NCBI RefSeq assembly: GCF_019565505.1
Contig: NZ_CP067378.1
Location: 930,001-994,000 of the forward strand
Origin: Flavobacterium davisii
GTDB lineage: Bacteria; Bacteroidota; Bacteroidia; Flavobacteriales; Flavobacteriaceae
Direction: 5' to 3'
DNA length: 64,000 nucleotides
Within the stretch, counting starts at the first letter, position 1. Each line of letters opens with the position of its first letter. Made by a program: the position numbers and the translations under genes. The notes under the pieces were generated by a model, which saw only the letters and a program-made list of their open reading frames with translations, made no database searches and was not told the origin of the DNA. Of this stretch, positions 43,170 to 51,252 are shown in pieces.

Positions 43170-44744
43170 TTAAATTGTATTGGTATTGATAAACGCCATC
43201 GCTACCTCTTCATTTTCTTCAATGGCTATTTCTACGGCTTTTTTTGCTATTTCTAGTAGTTGCTCACTTTGTTTTTTGAGTGAAAAACTTTCTTCAATTA
43301 ATTGTGCTATTTCTTGTTGTTTGGTGTAATCAATTATAGGAACTACCACCTTTTGAATTTCTCCAACTCGCCAATGTAGAATGATTGAACCACCAGCATC
43401 ACGTTCGGCTTGCATTTGTACTAACTTAGAATTTAAAACCAAAGTCAAATATTCAGGAATTACTTGTTTCTCATCCTTTACTTTTAAATGCAGAATTGCA
43501 CTAGAAGTGACTCCTTCCAAATTTTCTCTTAAATGATAAGCGGTTCCAACGCTCCCATCTTTAGAAAATAAAATAGTTCCTTTTTTAGGTTTTAACTCAT
43601 CTATTTTGTCTTGAATTTCATTTACAAAAGTTGACGTTAATTTTTTATTAGGTTCAGACAACCCAAACTTATTATAATCAGAAACTCGGATGAAAGGCAG
43701 ATCTGCAGCATCATCTGAATAATAATTTGAGCCTGGTTCAATAGATTTATTAATTTTAACTATATTCTGTAAAATATCGTATTTTTGAGATTTTATTTTC
43801 TCAACTACTGCTTCATACTTCTTTTGGTAATACTCGGCATCTAACCTGCCTGTAATGCCAAAACTTTCCTTAAAAGATTTCACATTTACATTGGGTTCGA
43901 TTCCCGTCTTCGCTACGGCAGAGGTTGTGATCCAATCAGGACTCGAACCTGTGACCTCCTGCTTAGAAGGCAGTAGGTCTTCATTAAAACCAATCTCTTG
44001 GAGTAATAGGGTTTCGGCTTTGGTATAAAGATTTTTTGATTTATTTAATCCGTCAATGAATTTATGTATTAATTTTTCGATATTTATTTGAAGAAGTTGG
44101 CTTGCTTCGTAAATTAATGTCTTTTTAGTTCTTTCTAATGTCAATTGATACTGTATTGTCAATTCTCTATGTCTTTGTAATTGACTAAAACCATATTTTG
44201 ATCTTAAAAAAGCTAATAAATAATATTTGTTAATTTTTTTTATATTTTGAATTCCTAAAACAGTTCGTGATAATGCTACCATTTCGTGTTCGTATACTAT
44301 ACTTGCATAACTAGGAGTTCCAACTTTTGTAATCACTATATCTCCTTTAAGCAAAATTTTTACACCACTTTGTTTTTCAACAAATTCTAACGGTATTTTT
44401 TCAAATGTTTTATCTTGTTCTTTTGTAACAATTGGGAATTTGACACAATCAAGACATCTAATGAAAGGAGTGTCTCCAATTTCATATAATTGAGTTGCAG
44501 CTGGATAAAATGCGCTTGCTACAAATTTCCCATAATTCCTTAATTCTTTTGATTTTAATTCTTTTAATCTTTTCTCTACATTTAAATCATCTTTTTCAAA
44601 AAATTCAGCATCGAATCTATCTCCTAAATCAATTTTTGAAAGCATTACTTCACTAACCTCCAGCCGTTTCAACAACTCCAAATATCTGGTTTCGTTGAAA
44701 CGGCTAGCTACTTTCCCACAAAAGACAGTTTCTCTTTTTAGCAA
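43170..44744 (-). CDS. hsdS: Type I-like DNA specificity subunit with tRNA-derived insertion
   Basis: About 490-524 residues, with two target-recognition domains separated by a helical spacer. TRD1 (IRCLDCVKFPIV, GDIVITKVGTPSYASIV) and TRD2 (FIRVSDYNKFGL, GTILFSKDGSVGTAYHL) each end in a long conserved helix. The conserved opening of the second half is VNVKSFKESFGITGRLDAEYY. Just before it, QEVTGSSPDWITTSAVAKTG is encoded by tRNA-like sequence (43893-43973). The annotated start overlaps the methylase gene by 41 bp; a later ATG at 44645 (MLSKIDLGDRFDAEFF) is also plausible. It should direct the upstream nuclease-methylase to DNA. Confidence 0.88.
   Translation of the reverse strand: MLKRETVFCGKVASRFNETRYLELLKRLEVSEVMLSKIDLGDRFDAEFFEKDDLNVEKRLKELKSKELRNYGKFVASAFYPAATQLYEIGDTPFIRCLDCVKFPIVTKEQDKTFEKIPLEFVEKQSGVKILLKGDIVITKVGTPSYASIVYEHEMVALSRTVLGIQNIKKINKYYLLAFLRSKYGFSQLQRHRELTIQYQLTLERTKKTLIYEASQLLQINIEKLIHKFIDGLNKSKNLYTKAETLLLQEIGFNEDLLPSKQEVTGSSPDWITTSAVAKTGIEPNVNVKSFKESFGITGRLDAEYYQKKYEAVVEKIKSQKYDILQNIVKINKSIEPGSNYYSDDAADLPFIRVSDYNKFGLSEPNKKLTSTFVNEIQDKIDELKPKKGTILFSKDGSVGTAYHLRENLEGVTSSAILHLKVKDEKQVIPEYLTLVLNSKLVQMQAERDAGGSIILHWRVGEIQKVVVPIIDYTKQQEIAQLIEESFSLKKQSEQLLEIAKKAVEIAIEENEEVAMAFINTNTI
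43893..43914 (+). other. tRNA 3'-end-like fragment inside hsdS
   Basis: GGGTTCGATTCCCG has a canonical T-loop (TTCGATT) with a G53-C61 type closing stem, followed by TCTTCGCTAC in the place of an acceptor 3' strand. It lies on the opposite strand to hsdS, with no 5' half nearby. The isoacceptor cannot be named. Confidence 0.5.
43928..43973 (-). other. 3' half of a tRNA-Arg(UCU)-like gene inside hsdS
   Basis: On the hsdS coding strand the sequence CTGCCTTCTAAGCAG forms an anticodon stem-loop with anticodon TCT. It is followed by GAGGTC and ACAGGTTCGAGTCCTG (T arm with TTCGAGT loop) and TTGGATCA in the place of the acceptor strand. No D arm or 5' acceptor precedes it. This stretch is read in frame as part of the HsdS inter-domain spacer. 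Confidence 0.65.
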
Positions 44745-46845
44745 ATTCTATAAAAGCTTCGGCTATACCGTCTTGGGTTAGTTCGTCGTGGTTAAATAAA
44801 TCGTGTTTAACTATTAGGTGCCCGTGTGAGTCTAATAAAAATTCTTCTAGATTTTGTGGTAATTCATTGTAATGATCAACAGGTTCGGCTACTTCATTAA
44901 CTGTTGTATTGTTACTTGTTTTTGTATTAGGGAAATCTTTTTTCTTTACAAATATTTTTTCGCCACTGTTGTCCTTACTGGGTTCTTGCATGGTAGCAAA
45001 AAAAATAGGGTAATCTTCTACTTTTGGGCATAAGGTATCGTCCCATTTTTGTATAAACAATACGGAGGTTTTGGTGCCTGTATGGGGTTTAAACACGTTG
45101 CCGTGCAAGCCTACTACGGCTAAAATTCGGCATCGTTCGGCTATAAAATCACGTATGTGTTTGTCGCTACTGTTATTAAAACGCCCTTGTGGTAATACGA
45201 CGGCCATTCGTCCGCCCGGCTTAAGGAAGTCTAGGTTTCTTTCAATAAATAAAATGTCTCTACCTACGGCATTTTGATATTTCCCTGTGGGTTTTTTGCC
45301 TAATTCGTATTTAGATATGATACGAGTTTCTTTTATATCGCCGGCAAAGGGTGGGTTGGCCATCAAGACATCAAACTGAAAATCGTGGCAGTTGTATACT
45401 TGTTTTTCTTTTACATATATTTTGCCGTTTTTTTCTTCTTCAAAAGTTTCGGTTTTTACTTTATTGTCTTTTAATAGTTTTCTTAAATTTTTCCAACCAT
45501 TGCCATATACTTCATCCCAATTTTTATCATTGTAATAATCGTCCCAACGTTCAAAATCTAGCGTGTTTAGGTGCAAAACATTGGTTTGTCCATCGCCCGC
45601 AATTAGGTTTAAGGTTCTCGAAACGCGAACGGCTTTTTCGTCAAAGTCAATTGCAAATACGTTGTTTCGAACATAATCTTTTTGTTCGGGTAGTTTTTCT
45701 TCGGCTGTAAATAAATGACTTTTATTGAGTCCTCGTTCTTTGAGTTGTTTTTCCCATACGTGAAAAATGGCGTGTACAGGAAAACCACAACTACCCGCAG
45801 CGGTATCTATAACGGTTTCTTCTGCCTTGGGGTCTAGCATTTTTACACACATATCAATGACATATCGGGGTGTAAAATACTGGCCTTTTTCGCCTTTACT
45901 ACTTTTGTTTATTAAATATTCAAAGGCTTCATCAACGACATCTAAGTTGGAATTAAACAATTTGATGCTTTCTAATGAAGAGACACAAATAGCCAAATGT
46001 GAGGGGGTTAAACTAATTTTAGAGCTTTCAGAAAAAACACCTTCCCATTTTGCTTTTGCTTTTTCAAACAAGGTTTGAATTTTATTTTTGAGTTCGGTTT
46101 CGGTTTCTCCGTAATTTCTAAATTCTAGTGTTCTGGTTTTATTTCGGGTACTTTCTAACTCGTCGTATAACTTGGTGAAAATTAATTGAAAGAGTTCTTC
46201 AAAAACATCTACTCCGGCATTTGCTAGTACTTCGTCCTCCATTTCCAGAATTAAATCTTTTAATGATTTACGCTCGTTTACTAATTTGTCTTTTTCAATT
46301 AAGTCGTCAATCGTCCATCGTTCGGTTAATACATCGGTTAATTTTTGGGATGCGTTGGGAATTTCAGGGATGTCTTTAAAATAATTGGGGTCTCTTCTGT
46401 TATAAAATGATATACTATCGCCATTGCTCCAAATTCCTATAGGGGCACCTGTAGCATTACAGTAGGATTTTAGTTGTTCTTTACCGTCTTTGAGTTTTGG
46501 TTTTTTGAGTTCAACCATTATGTATATGGACGTTGAGTTTTGCTTATCAAAAATAACGATATCGGCTCTCTTTTTTTCACGACCAAAACTAACGGCGTAT
46601 TCTAGTTCCATTCTTTCAAACGGATAGTCGTAATCTTGATTTAAAACCAAAAGATACAATTGTCTAACTACTTCCTCGGGGGTTAATTTTATTTTTTTGT
46701 TTCTAACCAAACAATCAATATAGGGAATGGCAGTTCCTTTTTTGTCTTTTTCGAGATAGATTGAATTTTCTAGTTTTGAAATTTTATCTTGTGAAAATTG
46801 GGTTAGTTTGTAATTGGTATCTTTAAGTATATCAGTTAGTTTCAT
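44704..46845 (-). CDS. Fused restriction nuclease / N6-adenine DNA methyltransferase
   Basis: A 713-residue protein. The N-terminal 170 residues resemble the type I R-protein N-domain with a PD-(D/E)xK core (RADIVIFD ... IMVELKKPKLKDG). Next comes a HsdM-type helical region with YFTPRYVIDMCVKML, methylase motif I TAAGSCGFPVHAIFHV and motif IV MANPPFAG. No helicase motor subunit is encoded here. A nuclease fused to a methylase plus a separate specificity subunit resembles BcgI-type (type IIB/IIG) systems. It overlaps hsdS by 41 bp. The frame is intact, including two A6 runs followed by G. Confidence 0.82.
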   Translation of the reverse strand: MKLTDILKDTNYKLTQFSQDKISKLENSIYLEKDKKGTAIPYIDCLVRNKKIKLTPEEVVRQLYLLVLNQDYDYPFERMELEYAVSFGREKKRADIVIFDKQNSTSIYIMVELKKPKLKDGKEQLKSYCNATGAPIGIWSNGDSISFYNRRDPNYFKDIPEIPNASQKLTDVLTERWTIDDLIEKDKLVNERKSLKDLILEMEDEVLANAGVDVFEELFQLIFTKLYDELESTRNKTRTLEFRNYGETETELKNKIQTLFEKAKAKWEGVFSESSKISLTPSHLAICVSSLESIKLFNSNLDVVDEAFEYLINKSSKGEKGQYFTPRYVIDMCVKMLDPKAEETVIDTAAGSCGFPVHAIFHVWEKQLKERGLNKSHLFTAEEKLPEQKDYVRNNVFAIDFDEKAVRVSRTLNLIAGDGQTNVLHLNTLDFERWDDYYNDKNWDEVYGNGWKNLRKLLKDNKVKTETFEEEKNGKIYVKEKQVYNCHDFQFDVLMANPPFAGDIKETRIISKYELGKKPTGKYQNAVGRDILFIERNLDFLKPGGRMAVVLPQGRFNNSSDKHIRDFIAERCRILAVVGLHGNVFKPHTGTKTSVLFIQKWDDTLCPKVEDYPIFFATMQEPSKDNSGEKIFVKKKDFPNTKTSNNTTVNEVAEPVDHYNELPQNLEEFLLDSHGHLIVKHDLFNHDELTQDGIAEAFIEFAKKRNCLLWESS

Positions 46846-47601
46846 TATTTAAGGTGTAGACGGTATTTTTTTTCAAAACTAACTATAAAAAACTACTATT
46901 ACAATTACCGCATGATAGTTTTTAGTATCTTATTGTATTTGGATACAAAAAAGAGTGCCATTGCTGACTCGCTCATTTGCCTATGGTGAGGTCGCTTTGT
47001 GCGCTTTAACTCCTGTTATAAAAGCAGCTACTTCGGTGAGTTTTTTGTTAATTCGCGTTGGGTTTAATTCTTTTTAGGGAGAAGGCAATGGTGAAGAGTG
47101 AAGGGTGAAGAGTGGAGAGGCAATAGGCAATAGGCAATAGGCAATAGGCAAGAGGCAAGAGTGAAAGGTGAAGAGTGAAGAGGCAATAGGCAATAGGCAA
47201 TAGGCAATAGGCAATGGTGAAGGGTGAAGGGTGATTTATTTACTATAAAAATTTATTCGGTGATCTTCCTCAAAAAATCATTTTTTAATGGTTATGGGAC
47301 CGCTTGGGGTCTTGTTTCAAATTTTAAAAATTACTTGTTTTTTTTGGCTACTTCTTTTTTTCTTTTATTTTTTAAAAAGAGGCTTTATGATATCTCCATT
47401 TTTCAAAAAACTGGCTCTCTCATTTTGTTAATTTATTAGATGCTATTTTTAAATAAAAGGATTTATTTAAACTATTCATACAAAAACATAATTTAAAAGC
47501 TATTTATTTACATACTTTACAAAAAGAGGATATAAGTAAAATTTACCTCGTATTGAACGATTTGTTTCGCTAAATTAGTCGTTTTCAAAACCCAATACAA
47601 A
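46846..47601. other. Intergenic region between the restriction-modification locus and the FabH-like gene
   Basis: It holds the short tandem repeats at 47081-47233, and otherwise AT-rich DNA without a supported gene. A 71-codon frame at 47224-47439 is low-complexity (Phe/Leu-rich) and begins within the repeats. Confidence 0.55.
47081..47233 (+). repeat. Short tandem repeats of CAATAGG / GTGAAGAG type
   Basis: Runs of AATAGGC (up to five in a row) alternate with GTGAAGGGTGAAGAGT units. They are the same repeat family as at 39881-40003, and probably expanded by slippage. Confidence 0.8.
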
Positions 47602-48660
47602 ATGAATATTAAGATAACTGGTACAGGAAGCTATATCCCTACTGAAATTGTAAGCAATCTGGATTTTGCTAAACATGTTTTTTTAAATGACGATGGCACG
47701 CCTTTTCCTCTACCTAACGAAACCATTGCAGAAAAATTTCATGACATTACTGGAATTGAAGAACGCAGGTACGTTACAAATAATTTATTAACTTCTGACA
47801 TTGGCACCATAGCGGCTAAACGGGCTATAGAAGATGCTACTATAGATCCCGAGACGTTGGATTATATTATATTTGCTCATAATTTTGGCAATGTAAAAGA
47901 GGGTGCAATACAAACTGATATTTTGCCTAGTTTGGCAACTCGTGTAAAACATAATTTACGTATTAAAAATCCTAAATGTGTAGCTTATGACATGCTTTTT
48001 GGTTGTCCTGGCTGGATAGAAGGTGTCATTCAAGCAAAAGCATTTATTCAAGCAGGAATGGCCAAAAAATGTTTGGTTATTGGGGCTGAAACTTTATCGC
48101 GCGTTGTTGATTTACATGATCGGGATAGCATGATTTATTCGGATGGTGCTGGTGCTACCATTATTGAATCATCAAAAGATGAGGGGGGTATTTTAGCGCA
48201 TGAATCGGCAAGCTTTACTTACGATGAGGCGTATTATTTATTTTTTGGCAATTCTTTTAATAAAGAGCACGATCCGAATGTTCGTTACATTAAAATGCAC
48301 GGACGAAAAATTTATGAATTTGCCTTAAACAATGTGCCAAAGGCCATGAAAGAATGTTTGGATAAAAGTGGTCTAGCTATTAATGAGGTAAAGAAAATAT
48401 TAATTCATCAAGCTAATGAAAAAATGGATGAAGCGATCATTCATCGTTTTTATAAATTATACAAACAAACGCCTCCGGTAGACATTATGCCTATGAGTAT
48501 TCATAAATTAGGTAATTCTAGCGTCGCAACTGTCCCTACCCTATTTAATCTAATTATTAAAGGAGCAATCAAAAATCAAGAGATTAATAAGGGTGATGTC
48601 ATTATTTTTGCATCGGTAGGCGCTGGAATGAACATTAATGCTATCGTATATAAGTATTAA
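47602..48660 (+). CDS. 3-oxoacyl-ACP synthase III (FabH-like)
   Basis: A 352-residue thiolase-fold condensing enzyme. The nucleophile Cys is in DMLFGCPGWIEG, the His in ILIHQANEKMDE and the Asn in KLGNSSVATVPTL. The glycine-rich C-terminal FASVGAGMNINAIVY is present. It condenses an acyl-CoA with malonyl-ACP. No other lipid gene is adjacent, so it may serve a specialised product rather than core synthesis. The frame is intact and the gene is monocistronic. Confidence 0.88.
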   Translation: MNIKITGTGSYIPTEIVSNLDFAKHVFLNDDGTPFPLPNETIAEKFHDITGIEERRYVTNNLLTSDIGTIAAKRAIEDATIDPETLDYIIFAHNFGNVKEGAIQTDILPSLATRVKHNLRIKNPKCVAYDMLFGCPGWIEGVIQAKAFIQAGMAKKCLVIGAETLSRVVDLHDRDSMIYSDGAGATIIESSKDEGGILAHESASFTYDEAYYLFFGNSFNKEHDPNVRYIKMHGRKIYEFALNNVPKAMKECLDKSGLAINEVKKILIHQANEKMDEAIIHRFYKLYKQTPPVDIMPMSIHKLGNSSVATVPTLFNLIIKGAIKNQEINKGDVIIFASVGAGMNINAIVYKY

Positions 48661-48744
48661 TTCATTTTGGGCTTGGATTATCCGCTAAAATTTTATTCCG
48701 AATAAAAAAGCTTGGCTTCTAAAAAATACTTTTTTTTGTAGTCA

Positions 48745-48945
48745 TTTAAACCCTAATTCGCATTAGACCCGAGCGTAGCGAATAGACGAAGTAAATCTAT
48801 TCCACTTTATTTTTCTTCTAATTCAGGCATGTACTCTAATTTTATTGATCAAGATAATGGGCTATTTCATCTTCTAAAATTTTTCGTGAGCACTTGAATT
48901 TATTGATTTTTTTTGTTTTACAACGAAGTCTAATGCGGAATTCTA
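48745..48945. mobile_element. Miniature inverted-repeat element (copy F)
   Basis: The core GAATAGACGAAGTAAATC and TGAGCACTTGAATTTATTGA are identical or nearly so to those of the 41636-41841 copy. Ends are TTTAAACCCTAATTCGCATT and GTCTAATGCGGAATTC. It ends 12 bp before the stop codon of the IS110 transposase gene. Confidence 0.7.
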
Positions 48946-48956
48946 TCTAACTTAAT

Positions 48957-50281
48957 TTAAGGAATTGATAAAGAAGTAGTTTCGATTCCGTATTTTTTAA
49001 TCATTTTTTTAATTTGTATCGTTTTTTTATTCTTCATTTCTTGAATATATTCGTCTGTATTTATTGGTATATAATGTTGTTTTTTGACTATCATATTCCA
49101 AATTATAACTGCTATTTTTCTTGCTGTTGCTGTAATTGCAGCACCTCTTCCTTTTTAAAAGAAATCCTTTTAAAGAACATAACGAGGTAACCTTCTTTTT
49201 TTCTTTCAATTGTATTTGCCGCATTTCTTAATGTCAATGCAAATTTATTTTTCCCTTTTGGAGTTCTGCTACTCAAAACCTTACCTCCACTAATTTTATT
49301 ATTTGGAGCTAACCTGAGCCAATTCACAAATTGCTTGGAGGTCTTGAATTTATATATATCGGTGCCTATTTCGGCTAAAAAACTAGTAACGGTTCCTGAG
49401 CAAACTGATTCTATAGCAAAGAGATCTACTCCAAAAAGTTTTAAACTATATTTCTGTACATCAAATTTGGGTTGGTTTTTCCCTTTATTCTGTTTCTTTA
49501 CCAATTCGATATCTTCTGATAAAACAATTTCTCTGGTTTGATTTTTCAGCACTTGATCAATACGAGTATCGGTGTTTTTTATTTTATCTTGAATAAGTCT
49601 GTAAATATCATAACAATCGGAAAGCTCATGTAGGTATTCATTGTTTATTTTACCTTGTAAAGCGTCGGCTATTTCTTCTTTGCTTTTTTTAACTCGTTTG
49701 TCGCAATATTCGGCTAATTTTTCACCTGAAGTTTCACCTGATAGTATCATCTCAATTACTCTTATTCCAGAAACTCCTGTGATGTCACTTATCACAACGT
49801 CGAGTCTGAAGTTCATTAAACGTAATGCTTTTTGCATTTTGTTTACAAAGCCTGAACTTTGTTCAATCAAACTAGAACGATGTCTATGAAGTGTTCTTAT
49901 CTGCAAAGTGGTTTCAGAGGGCAAAAAAGAACCTCGTAATAACCCTAAAGAATGAAGTTTCTGTATCCATTGTGCATCTTTCACATCTGTCTTTGCTTTG
50001 AGGTTTTTTGTTTGAGTCCCTTGAACCAAAAGAACTTCAAAACCATTTCCCTGCAAGATCATAAACAAAGATTGCCAATAACTCCCTGTGGACTCCAAAG
50101 CAACACTACGAATCTTGTTCTCTTGAAGATAAGCTACCAAAGCGCATAATCCTGATTGATAAACATTAAATTCTCTGATTTGATTTTCATCCTGTCCTAT
50201 GGCTACAAAATGAGAACGTGACCCAACATCAATTCCTGCAGCATTGGGATTTACAATTTGCATTTTTTCGAAACTTTTCAT
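48957..50281 (-). CDS. IS110-family transposase (frame break)
   Basis: About 440 residues. The N-terminal DEDD domain has GIDVGSRSH, ALESTGSYW and TDVKDAQW. The C-terminal Tnp_20 domain has the CSGTVTSFLAEIG region with the candidate nucleophile Ser, then KISGGKVLSSRTPKG. The frame is lost at the plus-strand T run 49152-49156. One A restores SFKKGRGAAITATARKIAVI, followed by VKKQHYIP, the typical IS110 C-terminus, to a stop at 48957. IS110 enzymes recombine DNA guided by a bridge RNA encoded in a non-coding end. Upstream lie about 240 bp of candidate non-coding DNA. Confidence 0.9.
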
Positions 50282-50520
50282 AAAATATCTTTTTATTAAA
50301 ATGCGAGGAAATGTAATATCTTTGCTTAAATTATTCTATACGAGATAACATGGTGTTTCATCATTGATTGTCTCAAAGGGCTTCCAAATGGAAGCCTTTT
50401 TACATTTCAGCCAAAATCTGGGAGGGGATAAATTCACCATTTTATACATAGGCTTCGCTCGCAAGTACAAGTTAGCTCTCATTTGTCAAAGAACAATACT
50501 TTCTTGAAATCTGGGTTAAG
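50282..50520 (-). other. IS110 non-coding end, candidate bridge-RNA region
   Basis: This stretch precedes the transposase start and has no ORF. It contains a strong hairpin (50376-50401), a plus-strand TATCTTTG at 50317-50324, and a palindrome-poor GC-richer segment near 50410-50470. It ends with GAAATCTGGGTTAAG, like the ends of the miniature elements here. The position fits the left end of IS110 elements that encode a bridge RNA, but the RNA's boundaries and structure were not resolved and the element's ends are not defined. Confidence 0.4.
50376..50401 (+). terminator. Hairpin upstream of the IS110 transposase
   Basis: GGCTTCC and GGAAGCC enclose four bases and are followed by T5 on the plus strand. 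It could end a short plus-strand RNA from the promoter-like octamer at 50317, or block read-through into the transposase on the other strand. Confidence 0.6.
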
Positions 50521-50550
50521 GATATTATCAATTGGGTTGCCTTTTTTGTA

Positions 50551-50892
50551 TTATTGTTTTAATCTAATAATTACACTGTAGACTTTTCCTGCTATTAAAC
50601 CAGCTTCTGCTACAGGTTTTGAATTGAGAGCTAATTTTATGGTTTGTCGTATGTTTTTATCGGAATTCTTAACATCTAACACGATTAATTCATTATCCGA
50701 ATTCACTGTAAAAAGCACATAAGCGGTGCTTTCCTTTTCTACTTCAATATCTTTTAATGCGTTTTTTGTTACTTCTATTATCACTTTTGTCGCTCTTGGC
50801 AAATCTTCATCTACTTTACTTGATTTCGCCATTATTAATTCCGAACTTAATAAAATCGAAACAATTACTAATACATTGATTAATTTTTTCAT
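50551..50892 (-). CDS. Small exported protein of unknown function
   Basis: The start is set at the internal ATG (50892), which opens a signal peptide (MKKLINVLVIVSILLSSELIMA). About 113 residues. The mature part has a pattern of alternating charged and hydrophobic residues (VLFTVNSDNELIVLDVKN) and ends VYSVIIRLKQ, resembling small secreted flavobacterial proteins of beta-rich type. It is next to the IS110 element and downstream of the toxin locus. No function is assigned. Confidence 0.6.
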   Translation of the reverse strand: MKKLINVLVIVSILLSSELIMAKSSKVDEDLPRATKVIIEVTKNALKDIEVEKESTAYVLFTVNSDNELIVLDVKNSDKNIRQTIKLALNSKPVAEAGLIAGKVYSVIIRLKQ

Positions 50893-51089
50893 GATTTCTT
50901 TTTCTATTTGTTTATAAGACAAAATTAGGAGAACAAATCACACAAAAAACAGATTTACAAAAACTTAACCTATATTTAATGCCTTCATTTCTTGATATGT
51001 AGCAGACCCAATAGGTTTTCTTTTTTGAAATATTGATCATTAAACCCAGATTACGTATTAGAAAAAATAAATTTTACAGCTTATTGAAA

Positions 51090-51185
51090 TATGGGGGCCA
51101 CAAATGGCCCTGTTGCGTTACCGTGACTATCTACGTTATATATTTGTCCGTTTCCGCCTATAATCACCGTATTACTCCCTCCTGG
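51090..51185 (-). pseudogene. Orphan fragment of a TANFOR protein linker
   Basis: About 85 bp match 60912-60997 in the first TANFOR gene with a few differences. Translated on the minus strand it reads IPGGSNTVI-GGNGQIYNVDS-like. There is no start codon or flanking gene body. It is a remnant of a third toxin gene or an orphan module. Confidence 0.75.
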
Positions 51186-51252
51186 TCAGGAAAATGAAAA
51201 GTATAATGAGGTGTTTTTTCATACTTTTTTAGGAATCTAGTTATTTAATATA

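Noticed and set aside
43893..43973. Complete functional tRNA genes within hsdS
   Set aside because: Only 3' portions are present. No D arm or 5' acceptor strand is found on either strand, so these are fragments.
47224..47439. A 71-codon Phe/Leu-rich ORF
   Set aside because: It begins inside the short tandem repeats with a non-ATG start and has low-complexity AT-driven composition. I see no support as a gene.
49027..49224. A separate small protein overlapping the IS110 transposase end
   Set aside because: It is an out-of-frame reading of the conserved IS110 C-terminus. A third frame gives the canonical GRGAAITATARK sequence.
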